A stretch of DNA of 14,064 nt. Origin: Treponema sp. (GTDB taxonomy: Bacteria > Spirochaetota > Spirochaetia > Treponematales > Treponemataceae). Positions 1 through 7,284 of the stretch are shown here, piece by piece. The notes below the pieces were generated by a model, which saw nothing but the letters and a program-made list of their open reading frames with translations, ran no database searches and was not told the DNA's origin. Every line of letters starts with the position of its first letter. Position 1 is the first letter of the stretch. The stretch covers positions 1 to 14,064 of the forward strand of contig JAAZCS010000399.1 in the NCBI GenBank assembly GCA_012513125.1, given 5' to 3'. Position numbers and translations under genes: made by a program.

Positions 1-1
1 C

Positions 2-655
2 CCAGAATTAATTATTTCAAGCGAAATCCCAAAAAAAACAACTTGCGTAGTCATTGGATGCGGACTTGGAAATTTAGCTTGTAACAATTCAACATCTGAA
101 AAAATACTGAACACATTTTTATCTTGGTTTTTGACTACCAAAAATCCCTCATGTGTTATTGACGCTGATTTATTTTATTATTTTGATATAAAAAATCTGT
201 TTACAAAACTTTCTTCTGTTTCGGAAGCAAGAATAATTCTAACACCTCACCCAAAAGAACTTTTATCACTTTGCGAATTATGTGGAATTCCACTCTACGG
301 CGGGAGAATTTCTTCAATCATTGAACATAGAATTGATATTGCGTCTGAATTTCATAAATTATTTCCAAACATTACGCTTATACTGAAAGGCTCAAATACT
401 TTTATTTCTTGCAACAACAATATTTATATTTGTAACTTAGGTAACCAAAATCTTGCAAAAGCCGGATCGGGAGATGTCCTAACAGGATTAGTTGGTTCAC
501 TTTTGGCACAAGGATACAACAGCAAAGAAGCGGCAATTTCAGCTGTTTTAGCTCATTCCCTCGCTAGTTGCATGGAAACACCTGAAAGCTATTCGCTAAC
601 ACCAGAAAAATTAATTGAAAATATTTCCAATTTACACAATTTCAACATGAATTGA
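2..655 (+). CDS. nnrD: ADP/ATP-dependent NAD(P)H-hydrate dehydratase, C-terminal part (5' end outside window)
   Basis: This is the C-terminal part of the YjeF C-terminal (NnrD) kinase-like domain, which repairs damaged NAD(P)H by ATP- or ADP-dependent dehydration of NAD(P)H hydrate in the cytoplasm. The frame is open to the left edge, so about 217 residues are visible. In order they show VVIGCGLGN (usually GPGLG), DADLFYY (usually DADALN), TPHPKEL, LKGSNTFI and KAGSGDVLTG. The last motif carries the catalytic Asp, codon 473-475. The domain is normally about 270-280 residues, so roughly 60 N-terminal residues are missing. In many bacteria an NnrE epimerase domain is fused in front, which cannot be judged here. 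An internal TTG at 131 is not the start because family motifs lie upstream of it. A strong terminator follows, so this is the last gene of its unit. Confidence 0.9.
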   Translation, partial: PELIISSEIPKKTTCVVIGCGLGNLACNNSTSEKILNTFLSWFLTTKNPSCVIDADLFYYFDIKNLFTKLSSVSEARIILTPHPKELLSLCELCGIPLYGGRISSIIEHRIDIASEFHKLFPNITLILKGSNTFISCNNNIYICNLGNQNLAKAGSGDVLTGLVGSLLAQGYNSKEAAISAVLAHSLASCMETPESYSLTPEKLIENISNLHNFNMN

Positions 656-697
656 CATTTTTTCAAAATAAATATATTTTTATTGAATACATCAATG

Positions 698-738
698 GCG
701 ATGTGACTTCTAGTACGGGAGTCACATCGCTTTTTTTT
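698..738 (+). terminator. Rho-independent terminator after nnrD
   Basis: A perfect 11-bp stem (698-708 with 720-730) encloses an 11-nt loop and is followed immediately by eight T residues (731-738). This is a textbook intrinsic terminator. It separates nnrD from glnN, so glnN must have its own promoter in the short stretch 739-780. I could not pick out a convincing -35/-10 pair there. Confidence 0.93.
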
Positions 739-790
739 GTTTAAATTGTTTTACAAACTTTCTTGTTTACTGTTTTTATAAGGAGAATAT

Positions 791-2896
791 ATGTCAGAAA
801 ACGCAGATGCTGTTATCAATGTTCCTGAGATTTTTGGAAGTATGGTTTTTAATCAAAAAGTAATGCAGGAACTTCTTCCTTCAGAAACTTATGCAACATT
901 AACTACCACTTTTAATGAAGGTGCACCTTTGAATTTGGACGTTGCAAATCAAGTGGCTGATGCCATGAAAAAATGGGCTATTTCAAAAGGAGCTACACAC
1001 TATACACATTGGTTTCAGCCATTAACTGGAATTACTGCCGAAAAGCACGACAGCTTTATAACACCCGCTGCAGAAGGAAAAGTTATAATGTCTTTTTCTG
1101 GAAAAGAACTAATAAAAGGTGAACCAGATGCTTCTTCTTTTCCATCGGGCGGAAAACGTTCAACTTTCGAAGCCAGAGGATATACTGTTTGGGATCCGAC
1201 ATCTTATCCATTCATAAAAGACCATTCTCTTTGCATTCCTACAGCTTTTTGCTCATATACTGGTCAAGCACTAGATAAAAAAACACCTTTATTGCGTTCT
1301 ATGGAATCTTTAAATACACAAGCATTACGAATTCTTAAACTTTTTGGAAATAATGCAAAACATGTTGTATCAACAATGGGTCCTGAACAAGAATATTTTC
1401 TCATTGATGAAAAACTGTATCAGCAACGTATGGATTTGAAGATGACAGGAAGAACTTTATTCGGCTCAAAACCAGTCAAAGGTCAGGAAATGGACGACCA
1501 GTATTTTGCAGCGATAAAACCACGTGTTATCAAATATATGGAAGACTTGAATATTGAACTTTGGAAACTTGGTATCTATTCAAAAACAGAACATAATGAA
1601 GTTGCACCAGCTCAGCATGAAATGGCTCCTATTTTTACAACATCAAATCTTGCTGCAGACCAAAATCAATTGACCATGGAAGTAATGAAGAAAGTTGCAA
1701 GAAAACATGGATTAGTTTGTTTACTACATGAAAAACCATTTGCCGGAGTAAATGGAAGCGGAAAACACAATAACTGGTCTCTTTCAACAGATTTAGGTGA
1801 AAATCTATTCTCTCCAGGAAAAACTCCAATTCAAAACGCACAATTTTTATTGTTCCTAACAGCGGTACTAAAATCAGTTGACGAAAATCAAGATTTATTA
1901 CGTTGCTCAGTTGCGTCAGCAGGAAATGACCATAGACTTGGAGCAAATGAAGCACCTCCTTTTATTATTTCAATTTATCTTGGAGAAGAACTAGACGCAA
2001 TCTTAAAGTCTATTGTTGATGGAACTAGTTATGATTCAAAACAAAAAGCGAAAATGTCTATAGGAGTTGATGTTCTTCCACCAATTCCAAAAGATTCAAC
2101 AGACAGAAACAGAACATCACCTTTTGCATTTACAGGAAATCGATTTGAATTCCGTTCTGTTGGTTCTGCATTATCAATCTCAGGCCCAAACACTACATTG
2201 AATGCAATTCTTTCATACACATTAAAATCTTTTGCAGATGAATTGGAAAATTCAAAACAATTTGATTCTGAATTACAAGATTTATTAAAACGCGAGATTA
2301 AAAAACATTCTAGAATCATTTTCAATGGCAACGGATACGGTGCTGAATGGCTAAAGGAAGCTCAGAATCTAGGATTATGCAATTACAACACACTTCCAGA
2401 CGCAATGGTTCATTATTTAGACAAAAAAAATGTTGATTTATATACTTCATTGGGTGTTTACACAGAAGTTGAAATGCAAAGCCACCTAGAAGTAAAGCTT
2501 GAAAAATATTGTCAGGTTTTAAATATTGAAGTTGAAACAATGCTAAAAATGATTAACAAAAACATTCTTCCATCAGCTTTCAATTATATGAATACTTTGG
2601 CAGAAACATCGTACAGGCTAAACAAATTAAGTTTAAGTTGTAATTCTTCAAATAAGATTCTCACTCTACTTAAAAATCTTGTTGACGAACTTTATAAAAA
2701 AGCTGAAGAACTTAGCAAAAAACATATTTCAACTAAAGAAATCGATAATGTTCAAGAAATGGCAACTTACTACAAAAATGTTGTCATTCCGACAATGGCA
2801 GAAGTTAGAGCTGTTGCAGATCAAATTGAACCTTTATTAGGAGATGCATTCAAACCTTTCCCAAGCTATGAAGACCTACTTTTTAGCGTTCAATAA
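791..2896 (+). CDS. glnN: Glutamine synthetase type III
   Basis: This is an ATP-dependent ligase forming glutamine from glutamate and ammonia in the cytoplasm. At 701 residues it has the length of the GSIII (GlnN) class, about 700-730, not the roughly 450 of GSI. Visible landmarks in order are HWFQPLTG with AEKHDSF near residue 80, a Lys/Gly-rich PSGGKRSTFEARGY block, the metal-ligand motif GPEQEYFLID (Glu199, Glu201), HNEVAPAQHEMAP, the substrate loop NGSGKHNNWS (from residue 321), SAGNDHRLGANEAPP (Arg382) and GNRFEFRSVGS (451-455 is RFEFR). The C-terminal third is helical, as usual for this class. The start is supported by AAGGAG at 780-785, five bases before the ATG. The gene is monocistronic, with terminators on both sides. 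No glnB or nifA-type neighbour is present. In this class activity is usually set by transcription rather than adenylylation. No frameshift or missing motif is evident. Confidence 0.97.
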   Translation: MSENADAVINVPEIFGSMVFNQKVMQELLPSETYATLTTTFNEGAPLNLDVANQVADAMKKWAISKGATHYTHWFQPLTGITAEKHDSFITPAAEGKVIMSFSGKELIKGEPDASSFPSGGKRSTFEARGYTVWDPTSYPFIKDHSLCIPTAFCSYTGQALDKKTPLLRSMESLNTQALRILKLFGNNAKHVVSTMGPEQEYFLIDEKLYQQRMDLKMTGRTLFGSKPVKGQEMDDQYFAAIKPRVIKYMEDLNIELWKLGIYSKTEHNEVAPAQHEMAPIFTTSNLAADQNQLTMEVMKKVARKHGLVCLLHEKPFAGVNGSGKHNNWSLSTDLGENLFSPGKTPIQNAQFLLFLTAVLKSVDENQDLLRCSVASAGNDHRLGANEAPPFIISIYLGEELDAILKSIVDGTSYDSKQKAKMSIGVDVLPPIPKDSTDRNRTSPFAFTGNRFEFRSVGSALSISGPNTTLNAILSYTLKSFADELENSKQFDSELQDLLKREIKKHSRIIFNGNGYGAEWLKEAQNLGLCNYNTLPDAMVHYLDKKNVDLYTSLGVYTEVEMQSHLEVKLEKYCQVLNIEVETMLKMINKNILPSAFNYMNTLAETSYRLNKLSLSCNSSNKILTLLKNLVDELYKKAEELSKKHISTKEIDNVQEMATYYKNVVIPTMAEVRAVADQIEPLLGDAFKPFPSYEDLLFSVQ

Positions 2897-2920
2897 TAAA
2901 ATTTGATTTTTTACTTATAA

Positions 2921-2954
2921 AAAGAGCATTTTTTCATTAAAATGCTCTTTTTTT
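2921..2954 (+). terminator. Rho-independent terminator after glnN
   Basis: A perfect 12-bp stem (2921-2932 with 2939-2950) encloses the loop TTCATT and runs into a T tract ending at 2954. The A-rich 5' arm and the T-rich 3' tail make it nearly symmetric. The glnN stop lies only 24 bases upstream. It isolates glnN from the sugar-uptake operon. Confidence 0.92.
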
Positions 2955-3006
2955 ATACTTTTATTAGTTATTTGTAAGTTTTTTGTTATTTTTTTTACTT
3001 TTTTTC

Positions 3007-3043
3007 TTGACTATTCTAAATTTCGTAGTAAAGTTGTTATAGT
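3007..3043 (+). promoter_or_regulatory. Promoter of the alpha-glucan uptake operon
   Basis: Two overlapping sigma-70-like readings are possible. TTGACT (3007-3012) with a 16-bp spacer reaches TAAAGT (3029-3034), placing the start near 3041. Alternatively the better -10 TATAGT (3038-3043) is used with a weak -35, placing the start near 3050. In both cases the LacI-type operator at 3049-3064 lies at or just downstream of the start, where a bound repressor would block initiation or escape. Three T tracts upstream (2979-2984, 2989-2996, 2999-3005) are spaced by about one helical turn and may act as an UP-like or curved element. Confidence 0.6.
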
Positions 3044-3048
3044 AACTT

Positions 3049-3077
3049 ATGGAAACGTTTCCATGGAATCGTTTCTA
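3049..3077 (+). promoter_or_regulatory. Tandem LacI-family operators (one perfect, one degenerate)
   Basis: The first site is a perfect 16-bp palindrome, ATGGAAACGTTTCCAT, at 3049-3064. It has the central CpG and the AAACGTTT core typical of LacI/PurR/CcpA-class operators. A second copy, TGGAATCGTTTCTA, at 3064-3077 differs from the first at two of 14 positions. Its centre is exactly 14 bp downstream, so the two 14-bp cores share a single base. The likely ligand is the LacI-family protein encoded at 6241-7254 in the same operon. CcpA-type catabolite control is less likely, since the CRE consensus has A/T where this site has G and C at core positions 3 and 12. Confidence 0.8.
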
Positions 3078-3108
3078 CCTTAATAGTTTTTTTCATTAGG
3101 AGGAAAAA

Positions 3109-4452
3109 ATGAAAATCTTAAAAAAAATCATATCTTCAGTTATGATTGGAGCTAGTTTATTTGCACTTATGTCTTGTGGTGGCGCAAAAGCTGCTAAAGC
3201 TGGAACAGTTCGTTATTTGAACTTCAAACCAGAATCTGCTGACATCTATCAAGAACTTGCTGCTATTTATGAAAAAGAAACAGGCGTTAAAGTTATTGTT
3301 GAAACAGCTGCAAACAATTCTTATGAATCAACATTAATGTCAAAAATGTCTACAAAAGAAGCACCTACTCTATTCCAAATCAATGGTCCTAGAGGATATG
3401 CAAACTGGAAAGATTTCTGTGAAGATTTATCAAAAACAGAACTTTACAAACACTTATCAGACAAATCACTTTGTATCACAAGTGGAAGTGGTGTTTACGG
3501 AATTCCTTATGTTGTAGAAGGTTATGGAATCATTTATAACAAAGCAATTACAGACAAATACTTTGCTTCTTCTTTCAAAGCAACATCTTACAAAAACATG
3601 GACGAAGTTAATAACTTTGCAAAATTACAAGAAGTTGTTGAAGATATGCAGAAAAACGCCGCTGCTCTTGGTGTAAAAGGAGTATTCGCATCAACATCAT
3701 TGAAAGCCGGAGAAGATTGGAGATGGCAAACTCACCTTGCAAATCTTCCTGTATATTATGAGTTCAAAAACAACAAAGTTGATTTAGCTTCTGATGCTAC
3801 AAAGAAAATTACTTTTGATTATGCTGACAATTTCAAAAACATCTTCGACTTATACTTGAACGATTCTGTTATTCCTGCAAAATCTGCTGGTATCAAAACA
3901 GTAACTGATTCTATGGCTGAATTTGCACTTGAAGATTGTATCATGGTTCAAAACGGTAACTGGGCATGGGGACAGATTAATGGTGTTTCTGGAAACAAAG
4001 TTAAAGCTGAAAACGTAAAATACCTTCCAATCTATACAGGAGTTGCTGGAGAAGAAAATCAGGGTCTTTGTGTAGGAACAGAAAACTTCTACTGTATCAA
4101 CTCATTAGCATCTGCTGAAGACAAAAAAGCTACAGAAGATTTCATTTACTGGTTGTACTCTAGCAGCACAGGTAAAAATTATGTAACAAACAAACTTGGT
4201 TTTATCGCTCCTTTTGACACATTCACTGCTGCTGAAAAACCTACTGATCCTTTAGCTGTAGAAATCTTAAACTGGATGTCTAAACCTAACACAACTTCAG
4301 TATCTTGGAACTTCACTTTATTCCCTTCACAGAGATTCAAGGACAACTTCGGTGCTGACCTTCTTCAATATGCTCAAGGAACTAAAGATTGGGCTTCAAT
4401 TAAACAAGATGTAATATCTGACTGGGCTAAAGAAAGCACAGCTGGTATGTAA
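3109..4452 (+). CDS. ABC transporter solute-binding lipoprotein, family 1 (malto-oligosaccharide type)
   Basis: This is an extracytoplasmic sugar receptor delivering substrate to the permeases encoded next. The N-terminus is a lipoprotein signal: MKILKK, a hydrophobic stretch, then LMSC with Cys23 as the lipidated residue. The loose lipobox is typical of spirochaetes. The mature protein of about 425 residues has the family 1 solute-binding layout, with an early alpha/beta segment (VRYLNFKPE), a hinge-like YGIPYVVEGYGIIYN, and aromatic residues suited to sugar stacking (DWRWQTH, NGNWAWGQ). Length (447) fits MalE-like proteins. The start is supported by AGGAGG at 3098-3103, five bases before the ATG. 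It is the first gene behind the operator-containing promoter. Specificity for malto-oligosaccharides is inferred from malQ and glgP downstream, not from the protein itself. Other alpha-glucosides are possible. Confidence 0.9.
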   Translation: MKILKKIISSVMIGASLFALMSCGGAKAAKAGTVRYLNFKPESADIYQELAAIYEKETGVKVIVETAANNSYESTLMSKMSTKEAPTLFQINGPRGYANWKDFCEDLSKTELYKHLSDKSLCITSGSGVYGIPYVVEGYGIIYNKAITDKYFASSFKATSYKNMDEVNNFAKLQEVVEDMQKNAAALGVKGVFASTSLKAGEDWRWQTHLANLPVYYEFKNNKVDLASDATKKITFDYADNFKNIFDLYLNDSVIPAKSAGIKTVTDSMAEFALEDCIMVQNGNWAWGQINGVSGNKVKAENVKYLPIYTGVAGEENQGLCVGTENFYCINSLASAEDKKATEDFIYWLYSSSTGKNYVTNKLGFIAPFDTFTAAEKPTDPLAVEILNWMSKPNTTSVSWNFTLFPSQRFKDNFGADLLQYAQGTKDWASIKQDVISDWAKESTAGM

Positions 4453-4461
4453 TAATTCCAA

Positions 4462-4493
4462 ATCATACTGTAAAATTACTTTTACAGTATGAT
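4462..4493 (+). other. Intercistronic hairpin between binding protein and first permease
   Basis: A perfect 14-bp inverted repeat (4462-4475 with 4480-4493) closes a TTAC tetraloop, ten bases after the upstream stop codon. No T run follows directly (the next bases are AACTTTAC), so it does not look like a full intrinsic terminator. In binding-protein-dependent transport operons such hairpins commonly protect the 3' end of the binding-protein message and lower expression of the permease genes. That role is inferred here. Confidence 0.8.
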
Positions 4494-4519
4494 AACTTTA
4501 CTTTTATAAGGGGTAACAT

Positions 4520-5374
4520 ATGGAAAAGTCTAATAAAAACCTAAGAAAATATTTTCCTGTATTTGTATTACCTACACTAATCGCATTTACGTTATTTTTC
4601 ATAGTTCCATTTCTTATGGGAATAGGTCTTTCATTTACAAAGTTTGCAACAATTAATAACGCCAAATGGGTTGGTCTAGATAACTATATAAAAGCTTTTA
4701 CTTTTGATAATGAATTCATTCACGCATTAGGATTTACATCTCTTTTCACAGTTGTTTCCATTATTACAGTAAATGTATTTTCATTTGCACTCGCACTTTT
4801 ACTAACAAAAGGAATAAAAGGAACTAATTTTTTCAGATCAGTATTCTTTTTACCTAATTTAATTGGCGGAATCGTTCTAGGTTACATCTGGAATCTTTTA
4901 ATCAACGGTATATTGATTAAGTTTGGTGTAGACATCACTTTTGCATCAAAATATGGATTTTGGGGTCTAGTTCTTCTTACAAACTGGCAATTAATCGGAT
5001 ATATGATGGTTATTTACATTGCAGGACTTCAGAATATATCAGAAGACTTACTTGAAGCAGCCAGTATTGATGGAGCATCTCCATTTACAATTCTTTTCAA
5101 AATAAAAATACCAATGGTAATGCCTTCAATTACTATTTGTATGTTCTTAACACTTACAAACACTTTCAAAATGTTTGATCAAAACTTAGCATTAACAGCT
5201 GGTGCACCACAAAAAACAACAGAAATGCTTGCATTAAATATTTACAACACATTCTACGGACGTGTTGGATGGCAAGGAGTTGGACAAGCCAAAGCTGTTG
5301 TATTCTTCATACTCGTTGCTGTTATCGCATTTATTCAACTTAAATTGACAAATAAAAAGGAGGTTGAACAATGA
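4520..5374 (+). CDS. Carbohydrate ABC transporter permease, MalF-like
   Basis: This is an integral inner-membrane subunit of an importer of the carbohydrate uptake 1 class. Its 284 residues contain about six hydrophobic segments, roughly at 12-36, 67-93, 105-130, 145-170, 195-220 and 258-276. The cytoplasmic EAA loop that docks the ATPase is clear: EAASIDGASPFTIL, starting at Glu179, with the conserved Gly186. The protein is the short form, without the large periplasmic P2 insertion of enterobacterial MalF. The start has AAGGGG at 4508-4513. It overlaps the next permease gene by four bases (ATGA), implying translational coupling and equal stoichiometry of the two subunits, which form the heterodimeric pore. 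Confidence 0.93.
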   Translation: MEKSNKNLRKYFPVFVLPTLIAFTLFFIVPFLMGIGLSFTKFATINNAKWVGLDNYIKAFTFDNEFIHALGFTSLFTVVSIITVNVFSFALALLLTKGIKGTNFFRSVFFLPNLIGGIVLGYIWNLLINGILIKFGVDITFASKYGFWGLVLLTNWQLIGYMMVIYIAGLQNISEDLLEAASIDGASPFTILFKIKIPMVMPSITICMFLTLTNTFKMFDQNLALTAGAPQKTTEMLALNIYNTFYGRVGWQGVGQAKAVVFFILVAVIAFIQLKLTNKKEVEQ

Positions 5375-6213
5375 TAGACAAAAGAAAATCATTTTCGAGT
5401 CAGGTATATTTCTGTATTTTATGTTTACTTGCAATTATATTCTTCATTCCAATTTTCTTGGTACTAATTAATTCTTTCAAGTCTAGATTGTATGTATCAA
5501 CAATGCCTTTCAGCTGGCCTACCGGAGAATTATTTGTTGGGTTTGAAAATTACATAAACGGATTACGAACATCCGGTCTTATAAAAGCATTCTTTCGTTC
5601 TGTCTTCATTAGCTTTGCTTCTGTAGCAATCATTATTGTATGTACTTCAATGACTGCATACTACATTGTAAGAATGAAATCAAAGTTTGCAAATATATTA
5701 TATTACATTTTTGTATTTAGTATGATTGTTCCTTTCCAAATGGTAATGTACACATTAACTTACGTTGTTACTTCAATGAATTTTGATAACGTCTTTGGAA
5801 TAGTCATAGTTTACTTGGGATTCGGTGCCGGACTATCAGTCTTTATGTTCACTGGATTTGTAAAAGGAATTCCTCTAGAAATAGAAGAAGCCGCAACAAT
5901 TGATGGTTGTAACCCACTTCAAACTTTCTTTAGAGTAGTTTTCCCTATGCTAAAACCAACAATGATTACAGTAGCAATTTTGAACAGCATGTGGATTTGG
6001 AACGACTATCTATTGCCATACCTTATTCTAGGAACAAGCCACAAGACAATTCCTGTAGCAATTCAACTTGCAATGCAAGGTGCTTACGGTGCAACAGATT
6101 ACGGTGGATTCATGGCAATGCTTGTACTAGCAATTATTCCGATTATTTTATTCTATATTTCGTCACAAAAATATATAATAAAAGGTGTTATCTCCGGAGC
6201 TGTTAAAGGATAG
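5371..6213 (+). CDS. Carbohydrate ABC transporter permease, MalG-like
   Basis: This is the second membrane subunit of the importer. It has 280 residues with six hydrophobic segments. The first runs about residues 11-33 and the last near 245-264. The EAA loop EEAATIDGCNPLQTF begins around Glu173, followed by VVFPMLKPTM as in MalG-type permeases. The ATG overlaps the stop of the preceding permease (ATGA), and AGGAGG at 5358-5363 lies inside that gene, seven bases before the start. The C-terminus SGAVKG matches the short hydrophilic tail that contacts the ATPase in MalG-like proteins. No ATPase gene follows: the next gene is a regulator, so the nucleotide-binding subunit must be encoded elsewhere. 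Confidence 0.93.
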   Translation: MIDKRKSFSSQVYFCILCLLAIIFFIPIFLVLINSFKSRLYVSTMPFSWPTGELFVGFENYINGLRTSGLIKAFFRSVFISFASVAIIIVCTSMTAYYIVRMKSKFANILYYIFVFSMIVPFQMVMYTLTYVVTSMNFDNVFGIVIVYLGFGAGLSVFMFTGFVKGIPLEIEEAATIDGCNPLQTFFRVVFPMLKPTMITVAILNSMWIWNDYLLPYLILGTSHKTIPVAIQLAMQGAYGATDYGGFMAMLVLAIIPIILFYISSQKYIIKGVISGAVKG

Positions 6214-6240
6214 AATAAAGTTTTTAAGGAATGTTAGTGA

Positions 6241-7254
6241 ATGACAATTAAGGATATTGCTAAGGAATGTAATTGCGGAATAGGTACTGTTTCTAGAGTT
6301 CTAAATAACCATCCTAGTGTAAGTGAAGAAACAAGAGAAAAAGTTCTTTCAATAGTAAACAAGTATGGATTTGTCTTAAACAAAAATGCAAAAGAATTAA
6401 AAATGCATGACAACAAGACAATTGTAATTTTTGTAAAAGGTACTTCAAATGTTCTTCTAAACAGTATGCTGGAAGTGATTCAAAAAAAGATTGAAACACT
6501 TCCTTACAACGCCAGCGTTATCAATCTTGATGAAGATGGTAACGAGGCATTATACGCAAATAACGTTTGCTATGAACTAAAACCTATGGGCATGATATTT
6601 CTTGGCGGTAGTCCGGACAGATATAAAGAAGATTTTTTGAAAATAAAGATTCCTTGTGTTTTCATATCTAATCAAGCTGAATCACTTGAAAATAAAAACT
6701 TATCAAGTGTAAGTACTGACAACCTTTTAGCTTCTGAGTTTTCAGCAGATTATTTAATAAACAAAGGACATAAAAAGATTGGAGTTATAGGTGGTAATTT
6801 AGAAACCTCAGAAATCAGCAAGATTCGTTATCAAGGATTTTTGAACTCTATGAATAAAGCACACCTTCAATTTGATTTTGATAAAGCTTATATCACCTCA
6901 AAATATTCGTATTCAGGTGGTGCAAAAGCGGCAAAAAAATTAATCGAACAATACCCCGATCTTACTGCAATTTTTACAATGTCTGACACTATGGCAATTG
7001 GAGCTTGCAGACAACTAAAAGATATGAATTACGATATACCTGAGAAAATCTCAATAATTGGATTTGATGGTTTATCTTTAGCAAACTTTTTTTGTCCAAG
7101 GCTCACAACCATAAAACAGCAAGAAGTAATTTTAGCAGAAGAAGGTCTTCAAATACTTCTAGATTCAATACTTCAAAATACTGAAGCTGTTCACAAAATC
7201 ATTCCTTTTAGGCTTATTACTGGAGAAAGTGTAAAAGACATACGTGCAATTTAA
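6241..7254 (+). CDS. LacI-family transcriptional repressor, probable regulator of this operon
   Basis: This is a cytoplasmic sugar-responsive DNA-binding protein of 337 residues. The N-terminal helix-turn-helix is MTIKDIAKECNCGIGTVSRV, with recognition residues TVSR at 16-19. A hinge helix NKNAKELK follows, in which Leu53 is placed to intercalate at a central CpG. Residues of about 60-337 form the periplasmic-binding-like sensor domain, with DNLLASEFSADYLINKGHKKIGVIGG, the SDTMAIGA segment and a C-terminal RLTTIKQ block. The turn reads CNCGIG where most relatives have AGVSVA or similar. It lies 27 bases after the permease gene, with AAGGA at 6226-6230. Its position inside the operon and the CpG-centred palindrome at the operon promoter suggest negative autoregulation. 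The effector is not visible and is presumably a malto-oligosaccharide. Confidence 0.92.
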   Translation: MTIKDIAKECNCGIGTVSRVLNNHPSVSEETREKVLSIVNKYGFVLNKNAKELKMHDNKTIVIFVKGTSNVLLNSMLEVIQKKIETLPYNASVINLDEDGNEALYANNVCYELKPMGMIFLGGSPDRYKEDFLKIKIPCVFISNQAESLENKNLSSVSTDNLLASEFSADYLINKGHKKIGVIGGNLETSEISKIRYQGFLNSMNKAHLQFDFDKAYITSKYSYSGGAKAAKKLIEQYPDLTAIFTMSDTMAIGACRQLKDMNYDIPEKISIIGFDGLSLANFFCPRLTTIKQQEVILAEEGLQILLDSILQNTEAVHKIIPFRLITGESVKDIRAI

Positions 7255-7284
7255 GCACTACATATTTAAAAGGCAACAACAAAA

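Noticed and set aside
131..655. nnrD starting at the TTG at 131
   Set aside because: The frame is open from base 2 and already encodes the family motif VVIGCGLGN upstream of 131, so the TTG is an internal leucine codon and the true start lies outside the window.
1152..1161. AACGTT-containing half-site in glnN as a further LacI operator
   Set aside because: Only the central six bases are palindromic, it lies inside a coding motif, and no promoter is nearby.
1635..2540. Minus-strand open frames of 72-106 codons inside glnN
   Set aside because: They lie wholly antisense to a well-conserved gene, have no ribosome site, and their translations look like low-complexity shadows of the sense strand.
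3049..3064. CRE site for CcpA
   Set aside because: The palindrome has G and C at core positions where the CRE consensus requires A/T, and a LacI-family gene in the same operon is a simpler ligand.
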